64,000 nucleotides of DNA from Saprospiraceae bacterium (GCA_016709995.1 JADJLQ010000001.1:2886001-2950000); one strand, 5' to 3'; positions 34,484 to 42,997 are shown, counted from the stretch's first letter. The notes: generated from the letters alone by a model not told the origin. Made by a program: numbers and translations.

Positions 34484-35056
34484 CTAACTATACATAGAGC
34501 TCCCCTGGAGATATTCAAATACCGGCTCAGGTACCAGGTATTGCACACTTAAACCATCTCTGATCGACTCCCTGATATAGGTAGCCGACAGATCTAACAG
34601 AGGCGCATCAAAATGACTTATGTGCTCATGATGAGCCAGCGACCCAAGCTCGTATTTGGGCCGTTTGTACAGATATATTTGATATAGCTCCAGGATCTTT
34701 TCAAAGTTTTTCCATTTATGCAGGGTGGCGAGGTTATCTCCTCCCATGATCAGCACAAATTCATTTTCGGGATACTTCTCCTTGAGGTAAGTCAGTGTAT
34801 CTATGGTATAGGAAGGTTTGGACAATGAGAATTCGATATTGGATGCTCTTAGCCTTGGATTTTGACCGATAGCCAATTGGACCATATGCAGCCTATCATA
34901 GTCTTTTGCTAAACTCGAGGCAGGTTTTAGAGGATTTTGAGGAGACACGACCATCCAGACCTGGTGCAGATCCGTCCGATAAGCCATAAAATTAGCTATG
35001 ATCATATGCCCTGTATGCACCGGATTGAAAGAACCAAAGAATAGGCCGATTTTCAT
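34484..35056 (-). CDS. nadD: Nicotinate-nucleotide adenylyltransferase
   Basis: This 190-residue enzyme transfers AMP from ATP to nicotinate mononucleotide in NAD synthesis. The nucleotidyltransferase signatures are intact: GLFFGSFNPVHTGHM with the (H/T)xGH motif, VSPQNPLKP for substrate binding, MGGDNLATLHKWKN, and the C-terminal SATYIRES (ISSTxIR-type) motif. Length fits bacterial NadD. Upstream lies the repeat-rich spacer shared with dnaN, which is on the same strand. Confidence 0.96.
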   Translation of the reverse strand: MKIGLFFGSFNPVHTGHMIIANFMAYRTDLHQVWMVVSPQNPLKPASSLAKDYDRLHMVQLAIGQNPRLRASNIEFSLSKPSYTIDTLTYLKEKYPENEFVLIMGGDNLATLHKWKNFEKILELYQIYLYKRPKYELGSLAHHEHISHFDAPLLDLSATYIRESIRDGLSVQYLVPEPVFEYLQGSSMYS

Positions 35057-35192
35057 ATATTAAATTTCAATGGCGATTTTCAATTGACAATATGCAATTG
35101 ACAATGGGCAAATTGACAATTGACAATTGAATGTTATCTATTGGATTATTGTCTATTGCATATTGAACATTGACCATTGAAAATTGCTTTTT

Positions 35193-35255
35193 TCCTTCAT
35201 TCGACCGCACAACTCCTACCCTAAAGGGAGTCTCCCGAAGTCTTCGGGACGCACT
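35193..35255. repeat. 62-bp direct repeat, copy 1
   Basis: This unit runs from TCCTTCATTCGACCGCAC through CCTAAAGGG to the inverted repeat CCCGAAG-T-CTTCGGG (35234-35248) and GACGCACT. It contains two short dyads and is flanked on both sides by heptanucleotide blocks. Confidence 0.75.
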
Positions 35256-35282
35256 TTTGTCTATTGCTTATTGTCTATTGTG

Positions 35283-35344
35283 TCCTTCATTCGACCGCAC
35301 TACCCCATCCCTAAAGGGTGTCTCCCGAAGCTTCGGGACGCACT
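35283..35344. repeat. 62-bp direct repeat, copy 2
   Basis: This copy is nearly identical to the one at 35193, with the perfect 14-bp palindrome CCCGAAGCTTCGGG at 35324-35337. It differs by a few substitutions and by a one-base deletion at the centre of the palindrome. Confidence 0.75.
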
Positions 35345-35393
35345 ATTGCCCATTGCCTATTGACCATTGCCCGTTGCTTATTGTCCATTGCCT

Positions 35394-35407
35394 CCCGAAG
35401 CTTCGGG
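35394..35407. repeat. Partial third copy: 14-bp palindrome after dnaN stop
   Basis: The palindrome CCCGAAGCTTCGGG is repeated alone, 5 bp beyond the dnaN stop codon. Its position would suit a hairpin at the end of the dnaN message, but no U-run follows on either strand. Confidence 0.6.
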
Positions 35408-35412
35408 ATGCT

Positions 35413-36534
35413 CTAATGCGATTGATTAATCAGTACCGGCATCACCAACATGAGCAAATCCTGACCTTTGACTTCTTCCGCAGGGGTCACTATACCAGCA
35501 CGATTAGGAGTGGAAAGCTTAAAACAAACTTCATCATAAGTCAACACACTTAACATCTCAATCAAAAACTTACCATTAAATGCAATACTCATAGGGCTGC
35601 CCTTGAAGGAGCAGGCCAGTTGTTCAGTAGCCTCATTGGAAAAATCTAGATCCTGGGAGGTGATAGTCAGGCTTCCGTCATCGATATGCAGCGCTACCTG
35701 GTTGGTAGTCTTATTGGCATAGATCGATATCCTTCTGAGAGATTGAAGTAGTTGTGGTCGATTGACAGTGAGGACATTTGGGTTGTCAACCGGAATGACT
35801 GCATTGTAGTCAGGATATTTGGCATCCAGCAGCCTACAAGCCATGATGGTATGACCAAACGTAAAAAAAGCATTTGATTTATTAAACGAAACCTCTACCT
35901 CCGTATCAGCAGGCAATACATTTTTGAGCAGATTGCAGGTCTTTTTAGGCAGAATAAATTGGGTAGCGACATCATTGGAGATCCCATGGAAGGCATATTT
36001 GACCAGTTTATGGGCATCCGTCGATACAAACAATATTTTATTAAAATCAAGTTGCACCAGTACTCCGGTCATGGCCAATCTTAGTTCGTCGTTGGAGGTG
36101 GCGAACAGTGTTTTATTAAAAGCCTCATGCAGGATGTCAGAATTGATTTTGATCGTATCCTGGGTGCTGGTAGAAGGAAAACTTGGGAAATCCCCTGCAT
36201 TTTCACCTGCCAGTCGATACCTGCCATAACTGGAAGTGATCTCGATGCTATTGTTGGCAGGATCTACCGATACTGATACAGGCTGTTCCGGAAGCGACTT
36301 TAAGGTATCATTGAGGATCTTGGCTGGGATAGCTACAGAGCCATTTTGGTCAGCTTTGATCTCCATCTCAGTCTTGACTGATGTTTCGAGGTCAGTAGCA
36401 GAAATGGTCAGGATTTTCCCTTTCACATGAAACAGAAAATCTTCAAGAATTGGTAGCACAGGATTGGTACCAATGGCGCCAGAAGCTACTTGAATCTGTT
36501 TAAGCAATTCTGCTGAGGATACGCTAAATTTCAT
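35413..36534 (-). CDS. dnaN: DNA polymerase III subunit beta (sliding clamp)
   Basis: The 373-residue clamp begins MKFSVSSAELLKQIQVASGAIG, the usual start of bacterial DnaN. An in-frame ATG at 36561 is rejected because it falls inside the promoter -7 element. Three similar clamp domains are seen (starting near residues 1, 127 and 250), with LPILEDFLFHVKGKILTISATDLET, AMTGVLVQLD and a C-terminal LVMPVLI pocket strand where DnaE and other clamp partners bind. It encircles DNA and tethers Pol III. As is common in this phylum, dnaA is not adjacent. A canonical promoter precedes it. Confidence 0.97.
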   Translation of the reverse strand: MKFSVSSAELLKQIQVASGAIGTNPVLPILEDFLFHVKGKILTISATDLETSVKTEMEIKADQNGSVAIPAKILNDTLKSLPEQPVSVSVDPANNSIEITSSYGRYRLAGENAGDFPSFPSTSTQDTIKINSDILHEAFNKTLFATSNDELRLAMTGVLVQLDFNKILFVSTDAHKLVKYAFHGISNDVATQFILPKKTCNLLKNVLPADTEVEVSFNKSNAFFTFGHTIMACRLLDAKYPDYNAVIPVDNPNVLTVNRPQLLQSLRRISIYANKTTNQVALHIDDGSLTITSQDLDFSNEATEQLACSFKGSPMSIAFNGKFLIEMLSVLTYDEVCFKLSTPNRAGIVTPAEEVKGQDLLMLVMPVLINQSH

Positions 36535-36558
36535 TGAGGTATATATTGATTGAGGCTG

Positions 36559-36589
36559 CAAAAATAACTAAAAGCAGTTAGGCAGCCAA
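36559..36589 (-). promoter_or_regulatory. Canonical Bacteroidota promoter of dnaN
   Basis: Read on the minus strand, TTG (36587-36589) is followed after 20 bp by TATTTTTG (36559-36566), an exact TTG-N20-TAnnTTTG match. Transcription should begin near 36552, leaving a leader of about 18 nt before ATG 36534. Confidence 0.75.
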
Positions 36590-36684
36590 TATTCTATCCT
36601 ATTTGAACCATTTTATCACAAGACCTTTAGAAGAAAAGAGAGATTCTAGATAAGTCTTAGAGCCTCAGACCAGTCGAATATCAT

Positions 36685-36692
36685 TACTTTTG
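36685..36692 (+). promoter_or_regulatory. Candidate promoter of the M16-like gene
   Basis: TACTTTTG is an exact TAnnTTTG element, 21 bp before ATG 36714. It supports the ATG start over a TTG codon at 36690, which overlaps the element. No clear TTG -33 partner. Confidence 0.45.
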
Positions 36693-36713
36693 CACCCCAT
36701 CAGGATCCATTCA

Positions 36714-37970
36714 ATGCGCTCACGATCTTCTATCAAACAATATACTCCGCCTTCACCTATTATAAATCAGTCTCGCTGCAAGAATGGGGCTAGTTTTTTC
36801 CAGATTCACAGAGGCACCGTGCCTGCACTCAAGCTTGAACTCATGTTTCCGGCAGGCCGGCCCTATGAAGCCAAAAAAGGTCTGGCTACCGCTACCCTGC
36901 AACTGATCAAAGGAGGCACTACCAAAAAATCCGCTACCAAGGTAGCAGAAGGCTTCGATCACTGGGGCAGTTCCGTCAACTTTGATTATTATGTGGACCA
37001 GTGTGGGATCAAAGTCTATGTATTGGAAAAATACCTGGCCAAAGTATTGCCACTTCTGATCGAGATGCTGAGTGAGGCGGTTTTTCCAGCCAGTGAGCTC
37101 AAATTATACAAAAGGCAACAAAAGGAAAAACTGAGAAGCGATGACCTGAGAGGTGATGTAGTGGCATATAGAACCTTTACGGAGCATCTTTTTGGAACCA
37201 AACACCCTTATGGTTACAACAGTACAGTAGAATCTATTGAAGAAATCAATCGCGAGGATTTAATCAACCATTTTCAATCACATTACTGCATGGATCGCTG
37301 TAAAATATTTCTATCAGGGTCATTCGAGGAAAGTACAGCAAACTTGATACAGGACACTTTGGGTAACCTCCGTCTCAAAAACCACCGGCCACCCCGAAGG
37401 CATTTACCACATAAGTTTCCACCACCAGGCAATTTTCAAATTTTGCTCCAGGATTCGGTTCAAACCTCCATCAGATTAGGAAGGCGGCTATTTAACCGTC
37501 AGCATCCGGATTATGTAAGCATGTATGTGTTTAATACCCTGTTAGGCGGATACTACGGATCCAATCTAATGCAAAATCTAAGAGAAAAAAATGGGCTCAC
37601 CTATCATATCTATTCCAGCCTGGATACCTTTATGCTGGATGGGTATTTTTTGATTTCAACAGAAGTAGATAAACTTAGGAGTCCGCTGGCAATCAGGGAG
37701 ATCTATGCTGAAATCAATAGATTGAAAGCCAAGCCCGTCAAAGCATCTGAACTGCAGACTGTCAAAAACTACCTATTGGGCAGCTTCCTGCAATATTTTG
37801 AAAACGCTTTTGCCGAATCCGAATTGATCCGCGTCCTTTCCTTAGAGGGGGGAAAGGCAGCTTTTGTTCAATTAATCGAAGGCATCAAAAATGTGACCGC
37901 AGAAGATATTCAAAGGATTGCAAAAAAATATTTTCAAGAAAAAGATCTCACCTTGATCACCGTAGGCTAA
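36714..37970 (+). CDS. M16 (insulinase) family protein lacking the zinc motif
   Basis: From ATG 36714 the product has 418 residues. It shows the M16 layout of two similar alpha/beta domains: LKLELMFPAGRPYEAKKGLATATLQLIKGGT in the first, and SVQTSIRLGRRLF with FNTLLGGYYGSNLMQNLREKNGLTYHIYSS in the second. Where active members carry HxxEH after the GLA block, this protein has T-A-T-L-Q, so zinc binding is lost. It must therefore be the noncatalytic partner type, as in two-subunit M16B enzymes. The active subunit is not adjacent. No signal peptide is visible. It stands 150 bp upstream of mreB on the same strand. Confidence 0.87.
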   Translation: MRSRSSIKQYTPPSPIINQSRCKNGASFFQIHRGTVPALKLELMFPAGRPYEAKKGLATATLQLIKGGTTKKSATKVAEGFDHWGSSVNFDYYVDQCGIKVYVLEKYLAKVLPLLIEMLSEAVFPASELKLYKRQQKEKLRSDDLRGDVVAYRTFTEHLFGTKHPYGYNSTVESIEEINREDLINHFQSHYCMDRCKIFLSGSFEESTANLIQDTLGNLRLKNHRPPRRHLPHKFPPPGNFQILLQDSVQTSIRLGRRLFNRQHPDYVSMYVFNTLLGGYYGSNLMQNLREKNGLTYHIYSSLDTFMLDGYFLISTEVDKLRSPLAIREIYAEINRLKAKPVKASELQTVKNYLLGSFLQYFENAFAESELIRVLSLEGGKAAFVQLIEGIKNVTAEDIQRIAKKYFQEKDLTLITVG

Positions 37971-38122
37971 TTTTAAGTTAAAATCCTGAAAATAAATTCA
38001 TTACCTCATAACATTATTCTAATATTATTTGTTTCCTTTGCGTTCCAATCCCGTGAATATTAGATTAATTTAATTTTAGGCAAAGTTTTTGCTTAAACAA
38101 ATATGGGATTTAACAAATACGA

Positions 38123-39154
38123 ATGAAGTGGTTTAATTTTTTTAAACAGGAATTAGCAATTGACCTGGGTACAGCGAATACGCTGATCATGCAAAATGAT
38201 GTGATCGTTATTGATGAGCCATCTATCGTGGCTATCAATAGGAAAACAGGTGAAACTATCGCTGTAGGCTCCAGGGCTATGCAGATGCACGAAAAAACGC
38301 ATGAAAATATCAAGACAATCAGGCCATTAAAAGATGGAGTGATTGCTGATTTTCAGGCTGCCGAAAAACTAATAGAAGGCCTCATCAACATGATAGGGAC
38401 CAAACGAAACTTTTTTTCTCACCTTAAAATGGTGATCTGTATACCGTCCGGTATCACAGAAGTGGAAAAAAGAGCCGTTTTTGACTCAGCTGACCATGTA
38501 GACTCCAAAGAAACTTACCTCATTCATGAGCCCATGGCTGCTGCATTAGGTATAGGCCTGGATGTCGAAGAGCCAGTAGGTCATATCATCATCGATATCG
38601 GAGGAGGTACCACAGAAATTGCAGTAATAGCTATGTCCGGCATCGTTACAGACCAATCGATCAGGACAGCAGGAGATGAGTTTAACTACGATATAATGGA
38701 GTATATGAAGCGTGCCCATAATATCCTCATCGGCGAGCGCACTGCTGAGCAGCTGAAGATCAATGTAGGTTCTGCACTTAAACAACTGGAGTCTCCTCCA
38801 GATGACTACGCCGTCAATGGTCGTGATCTAATGACTGGTATCCCTAAGCAGATCACCGTCAATCATACAGAAATAGCGACTGCTTTGGACAAATCCATCG
38901 CAAAAATAGAGGATGCTATCCTCAAAGCCCTGGAATCGACCCCTCCTGAACTAGCCGCTGATATCTACAAAAATGGCCTTTACCTGACCGGTGGAGGTGC
39001 ATTGCTGAGAGGACTGGACAAAAGGATTTCTGCCAAAACAAAACTACCTGTCAGGGTCGTAGATGATCCATTAAGAGCCGTAGTCAGAGGTACGGGACTT
39101 GCTTTAAAAAATTCTGATCGATATTCTTTTTTGATTGACCGGAAAAGTGTTTGA
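38123..39154 (+). CDS. mreB: Rod shape-determining protein MreB
   Basis: This 343-residue bacterial actin polymerises at the inner membrane and steers lateral wall synthesis. It shows the phosphate-1 loop LAIDLGTANTLIM, KDGVIADFQAAEKLI, the phosphate-2 block IIDIGGGTTEIAVIA, and the adenosine motif LTGGGALLRGLDKRI. The short amphipathic N-terminus MKWFNFFKQ can bind membrane. It opens an operon with mreC (16-bp gap), mreD and mrdA, so this organism should be rod-shaped or filamentous. Confidence 0.98.
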   Translation: MKWFNFFKQELAIDLGTANTLIMQNDVIVIDEPSIVAINRKTGETIAVGSRAMQMHEKTHENIKTIRPLKDGVIADFQAAEKLIEGLINMIGTKRNFFSHLKMVICIPSGITEVEKRAVFDSADHVDSKETYLIHEPMAAALGIGLDVEEPVGHIIIDIGGGTTEIAVIAMSGIVTDQSIRTAGDEFNYDIMEYMKRAHNILIGERTAEQLKINVGSALKQLESPPDDYAVNGRDLMTGIPKQITVNHTEIATALDKSIAKIEDAILKALESTPPELAADIYKNGLYLTGGGALLRGLDKRISAKTKLPVRVVDDPLRAVVRGTGLALKNSDRYSFLIDRKSV

Positions 39155-39170
39155 TCTTTGATGCCGGATT

Positions 39171-39998
39171 ATGCAAAATCTTTTTGCTTTTTTTTACCGG
39201 TATGCGTTTGTATTCCTTTTCTTGATATTGGAGTTTGTCAGTATTCGGCTGATTATTCGCAGGAATGAGAGTCAACGGGAGATTTTCCTCAATTCTTCTA
39301 CTATATTCAGTGGCAAGCTATTAGAGAAAGTAAATAATGTTAAAAATTATTTTGGACTGCGTAAGGTCAATCATGATCTCGCTGCTGAAAATGCCAGTTT
39401 AAAGGCTCAGGTCTATAATTTGACCGGTACAGTAAATACACGAATCGATTCGGTCAATGACACCATCGGACAACAACGATTCCTACTGATACCCGCTCAG
39501 ATCGTCAACAACTCCATCGAGTTCCGCAACAATATGATGACGATCAACAAAGGTGCCCTGGACGGGATAAAAAAATATTCAACTGTCATAGAATCCAATG
39601 GCATTGTTGGATTTGTAAAAAATGTAGGCCAACGATACTCCTCTGTAATCTCTATCCTCAATAGCAATGCCAGGGTGAGTGTCATGATCAAAAGAAATCA
39701 CAATATTGGCAACATGGTTTGGGATGGCCACTCACCCATCCTGGTCAGCATCGAGGCCATACCGAAACATGCTGATATCAAGGTAGGAGATACGATCGTA
39801 ACCACGGAATTCTCCCATTTTCCCAGAGGTCATGTAGTGGGTGAAATCATCAGCGCCACGATCGAACCAGGTGGTAACTTTTATGAAATTGAGGCCCGCC
39901 TTTTTAATGATATCGCTCGCACGGACAAAGTATACGTAGTCAGCGATCTGCATCGGAGTGAACTGGACAGTCTCGAACTATTAAACTCAATCAAATGA
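39171..39998 (+). CDS. mreC: Rod shape-determining protein MreC
   Basis: This 275-residue bitopic protein has a membrane helix at about residues 8-28, a coiled coil at about 45-90 (KLLEKVNNVKNYFGLRKVNHDLAAENASLKAQVYNL), and then the MreC beta domain: IPAQIVNNSIEFRNNMMTINKGALDGIKKYSTV, GIVGFVKNVGQRYSSVISILN and DTIVTTEFSHFPRGHVVGEI. It links MreB to the periplasmic wall synthases and activates PBP2. The last 4 bp overlap mreD (ATGA). Confidence 0.95.
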   Translation: MQNLFAFFYRYAFVFLFLILEFVSIRLIIRRNESQREIFLNSSTIFSGKLLEKVNNVKNYFGLRKVNHDLAAENASLKAQVYNLTGTVNTRIDSVNDTIGQQRFLLIPAQIVNNSIEFRNNMMTINKGALDGIKKYSTVIESNGIVGFVKNVGQRYSSVISILNSNARVSVMIKRNHNIGNMVWDGHSPILVSIEAIPKHADIKVGDTIVTTEFSHFPRGHVVGEIISATIEPGGNFYEIEARLFNDIARTDKVYVVSDLHRSELDSLELLNSIK

Positions 39999-40513
39999 AC
40001 AGTACCTGGCTTCGACAAAGCTTGAGATTTGTGTTTTTATTGCTTTTCCAGGTATTGGTATTAAAACAAGTGCATCTCTTTTGGGGATCATTTAATTATA
40101 TTTCTCTGATTGTGATTCCACTTTGGGTATTGTTACTACCCATTACTACTCCCAGGTGGTTATTGGTATTGCTGGGTTTTCTGGCTGGGCTCTGTGTCGA
40201 TTGGTTTTACGACTCACCGGGAGTCCATGCCAGTGCCGGCACTTTTCTCGGGTTTATCAGGCCCATGCTGCTCCGTTACCTCGAACCAAAAGGAGGTTAT
40301 AATCGAATCCCCCTACCCAGCAAGTATCACCTTGGTCTCAATTGGTTTGTCTCTTATGCAAGCCTGGGCATGATAGCCTATTTGGTTTTTTACTTTTCTA
40401 TGGAAGTATTTACGCCTGCCTTTTTTGTCACTATACTGTTAAAGACTGTCTTTAGTTTTATAATATCGATATTATTGGTGCTACTTTACATGTTTATATT
40501 TGATCCGGAATGA
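39995..40513 (+). CDS. mreD: Rod shape-determining protein MreD
   Basis: This 172-residue inner-membrane protein has about five helices and few charged residues, matching MreD in size and in its place between mreC and mrdA. GFLAGLCVDWFYDSPGVHASAGTFLGFIRPMLL near residues 65-95 is the most conserved region. It overlaps mreC by 4 bp and mrdA by 4 bp, so the block is translated as a coupled unit. Confidence 0.9.
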   Translation: MNSTWLRQSLRFVFLLLFQVLVLKQVHLFWGSFNYISLIVIPLWVLLLPITTPRWLLVLLGFLAGLCVDWFYDSPGVHASAGTFLGFIRPMLLRYLEPKGGYNRIPLPSKYHLGLNWFVSYASLGMIAYLVFYFSMEVFTPAFFVTILLKTVFSFIISILLVLLYMFIFDPE

Positions 40514-42366
40514 GATACGATGCCAAATGGATAATTCAGTTTGCAATACTTCTATTGAGTGGAATGATTATGTTCCAGACATTATATATCCAGTTTCTGG
40601 ATAAGAATATTCGAAATAAGGCCAAGTTTGCAGCTTTGGAGAAAGCAGTGAGTTACCCTGCGCGTGGTGCGATCTATGATAGAAACGGCCAATTAATCGT
40701 GTACAATAATCCGGTATATGATATTGAGGCTACTTATAAGAAGATCGACCCTAAGATGGATACGTTGCGATTCTGTGAACTTTTGGGTATAGACAAAGCA
40801 ACTTTTATCACTGGTTTAAATAAGGATTGGTCAAACAAACAATTTTCCAAAAGCAAACCATTTCCCTTCATCAAAGGGGTATCAGTCACTCAATTTGCCA
40901 AGTTTCAGGAGATGATGCACGAGTTTCCGGGGTTTTCGGCTAACCTAAGATATATCCGTGGATATCCGAGGCCAATCGCCGCCCACGTGATGGGTTATAT
41001 CAGCGAAGTAGATCCCGGTGAAATAGAAAAATCTAATGGTGTCTACGAAAGAGGGGATTATAAAGGTACGAGTGGCATTGAAAGAGCCTATGAAAGCCAG
41101 TTAAAAGGCACCAAAGGATGGAAATATCTGTTAAAAGACAATCTCGGAGTGACGGTAGGATCCTATCAGAATGGTATCCAGGATTCGGCAGCCATCAGCG
41201 GGGATGAACTGGTAGTAAGCCTCGATGCTGATTTGCAAGCCTATGGAGAGAAACTCATGCAAAATAAACTAGGCTCTATCGTAGCTATCGAACCTTCCAC
41301 CGGAGAGATATTATGCCTGGTCAGTGCTCCCACCTATGACCCTAATCTTTTGACAGTGGACCGGGACAGAGGTAAATACTTTAGTTCCTTGCTTCAAGAC
41401 ACGCTCAAACCCTTATTTGACAGGACAGTCCAGGCTCAGTACCCACCGGGTTCTATTTTTAAAACGGTGGTCGCGTTGGCTGGCATGCAAATGGGCGTAA
41501 TCAACCCGGATGCAGGAATCTATTGCAATGGTTCCTATATGATGGGAAGAGTATATAAATGTACCCATGTACATGGTCATGTCCCTAATGTACAGGAAGC
41601 CATCAGCCACTCCTGCAATATTTATTTTTACCAAAAGATCCAGGACATAATGAATAAATATGGGTCTAATAATCCAGGCAAGGGAATCGATGAATTTGCG
41701 GAATATATGAGGCAATTTGGATTGGGCAGGACCCTGGGTATGGATTATTTTAATGAGTTGACAGGAACCATTCCTTCGGATGCCTATTATACCAGGCTGT
41801 ATAAGACTTCTTCCTGGAAAGCGGCCTACGAAATCTCTATTGGGATAGGACAAGGTGTGATACAACTCACGCCAGCTCAAATGGCCAATCTTTGTGCCGC
41901 CATCGCCAACCGTGGTTCGTGGATCACCCCTCATTTTTACAAAGGAAAATATAAAGATCAAAAGTTTTATCCCCAGACCAAATTTGTAGAACCTCATCAA
42001 ATAGCCATCGACAAGGCAAAATTTGAGATTGTTATCGATGGTATGTCGAGGGCTGTGATCTCCGGAACCTCCCGGGTAGCGGCGATTAAAGACATAGAAG
42101 TTTGTGGCAAGACCGGTACAGCTCAAAACCCTCATGGGTTGGATCATTCTGTATTTTGCGCTTTTGCACCGAGAGACAATCCCAAAATAGCCATTGCAGT
42201 CATCGTAGAAAATTCAGGTTTTGGCGCCACCTATGCAGCTCCAATCGCAAGTCTGCTGATGGAGAAATATATCAAAGGGCAAATCGATTCGTCCCGCCTA
42301 TGGTTAGAAACCCGTACCATGGAGCAAGACCTCATTCACAAAAACGCAATAGCTGCTAAACCCTGA
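40510..42366 (+). CDS. mrdA: Penicillin-binding protein 2 (peptidoglycan D,D-transpeptidase)
   Basis: This 618-residue class B PBP crosslinks the lateral wall in the elongasome. One N-terminal membrane helix (about residues 8-28) precedes the dimerisation region with RGAIYDRNGQLIVYNNPVYDIEA. The transpeptidase domain has Ser315 in PPGSIFKT (SxxK), SHSCN (SxN) and CGKTGTA (KTG). All three motifs are intact. It is coupled to mreD by a 4-bp overlap. The usual next gene in related operons, rodA, is absent here; folA follows 15 bp downstream instead. Confidence 0.96.
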   Translation: MRYDAKWIIQFAILLLSGMIMFQTLYIQFLDKNIRNKAKFAALEKAVSYPARGAIYDRNGQLIVYNNPVYDIEATYKKIDPKMDTLRFCELLGIDKATFITGLNKDWSNKQFSKSKPFPFIKGVSVTQFAKFQEMMHEFPGFSANLRYIRGYPRPIAAHVMGYISEVDPGEIEKSNGVYERGDYKGTSGIERAYESQLKGTKGWKYLLKDNLGVTVGSYQNGIQDSAAISGDELVVSLDADLQAYGEKLMQNKLGSIVAIEPSTGEILCLVSAPTYDPNLLTVDRDRGKYFSSLLQDTLKPLFDRTVQAQYPPGSIFKTVVALAGMQMGVINPDAGIYCNGSYMMGRVYKCTHVHGHVPNVQEAISHSCNIYFYQKIQDIMNKYGSNNPGKGIDEFAEYMRQFGLGRTLGMDYFNELTGTIPSDAYYTRLYKTSSWKAAYEISIGIGQGVIQLTPAQMANLCAAIANRGSWITPHFYKGKYKDQKFYPQTKFVEPHQIAIDKAKFEIVIDGMSRAVISGTSRVAAIKDIEVCGKTGTAQNPHGLDHSVFCAFAPRDNPKIAIAVIVENSGFGATYAAPIASLLMEKYIKGQIDSSRLWLETRTMEQDLIHKNAIAAKP

Positions 42367-42381
42367 TCTAGATTTTAATCA

Positions 42382-42888
42382 ATGATAGTTTCTTGTATAG
42401 TAGCGGTAGATGAACAAAATGCTATTGGAGCTCAGGGGCAAATTCCCTGGTTTCTGCCTGCAGACCTCAAGTATTTCAAAAAACAAACTACACCACACCA
42501 TATCATCATGGGTAGACAAACCTATGAAAGCATCGGAAAACCCTTGCCTCACAGGATCAATATGGTGATCACCCGAGATATGTATTATCTATCCACCGGC
42601 TGCCTTATAGCCCACTCCATTGAGGAAGCTTTAGAAATAGCTATAGATCATGGCGAAAGTGAAGCGTTTATCATAGGAGGTGCTCAAATCTACCAGGCCA
42701 GCCAGCATCTGTGGGACAAAATCTATCTCACGCGTGTAAAGACTATCGCTGAGCAAGCAGATGCTTTTTTTCCAGCGGTGGATTTGAATCATTGGCAATT
42801 GGTGTCTTCGGAAGCTCACCTTGCTGATCAAACCAATAAATTGGATCATACTTTTGAATTGTACGAGAGAGTTCAAAGTACAAGTTGA
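42382..42888 (+). CDS. folA: Dihydrofolate reductase
   Basis: This 168-residue enzyme reduces dihydrofolate with NADPH for thymidylate and purine synthesis. Diagnostic blocks are IVAVDEQNAIGAQGQIPWFLPADLKYFKKQT (the Asp of LPADLK contacts folate), IIMGRQTYESIGKPLPHRINMVITRD for NADPH and AFIIGGAQIYQ. Length is typical of bacterial type I DHFR. It starts 15 bp after mrdA and is probably the last gene of the cell-shape operon. Confidence 0.96.
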   Translation: MIVSCIVAVDEQNAIGAQGQIPWFLPADLKYFKKQTTPHHIIMGRQTYESIGKPLPHRINMVITRDMYYLSTGCLIAHSIEEALEIAIDHGESEAFIIGGAQIYQASQHLWDKIYLTRVKTIAEQADAFFPAVDLNHWQLVSSEAHLADQTNKLDHTFELYERVQSTS

Positions 42889-42989
42889 ATTCCTCACAGT
42901 GACGATAAATGCACTTTTTTCTTGTATTTTCTTTTATGCGAAGACCACCTAATGCGCGGTAAAACAAAGCCTCACTGCCAGGAGATCCT

Positions 42990-42997
42990 TATCTTTG
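42990..42997 (+). promoter_or_regulatory. Promoter -7 element of the ABC-F gene
   Basis: TATCTTTG followed by CC fits TAnnTTTG exactly, 44 bp before the ABC-F start. Its TTTG also forms the start of a dyad (listed separately). The -33 position lacks a clear TTG. Confidence 0.5.

Larger units (their letters stand above)
35081..35392. repeat. Degenerate heptanucleotide tandem array in four blocks
   Basis: Blocks lie at 35081-35130 (units CAATTGA), 35139-35188, 35262-35282 and 35344-35392 (units YATTGNC, for example TATTGCC, CATTGCC, TATTGAC). The 7-bp register is kept throughout, apart from an extra base in two units, giving about 24 units. The first block is in the opposite orientation to the others. 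Units differ from one another at fixed positions (1, 6 and 7), while the ATTG core is almost invariant. Confidence 0.8.
35057..35412. other. Repeat-dominated spacer between nadD and dnaN
   Basis: This 356-bp interval has no gene. It is built almost wholly of four blocks of a 7-bp tandem motif alternating with two full and one partial copy of a 62-bp palindrome-bearing repeat. A plus-strand open frame through it is a product of the repeats and of the dnaN antisense, not a gene. Confidence 0.8.

Noticed and set aside
35081..35392. Heptanucleotide array as a CRISPR array
   Set aside because: Units are 7 bp and tandem without unique spacers, and no cas gene is in the window.
35170..35553. Plus-strand open frame of 127 codons across the nadD-dnaN spacer
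   Set aside because: It is made of the heptanucleotide and 62-bp repeats and then antisense dnaN; its translation repeats the same phrase and has no domain.
36535..36561. Longer dnaN start at ATG 36561
   Set aside because: This codon lies inside the promoter -7 element, and DnaN normally begins MKF as at 36534.
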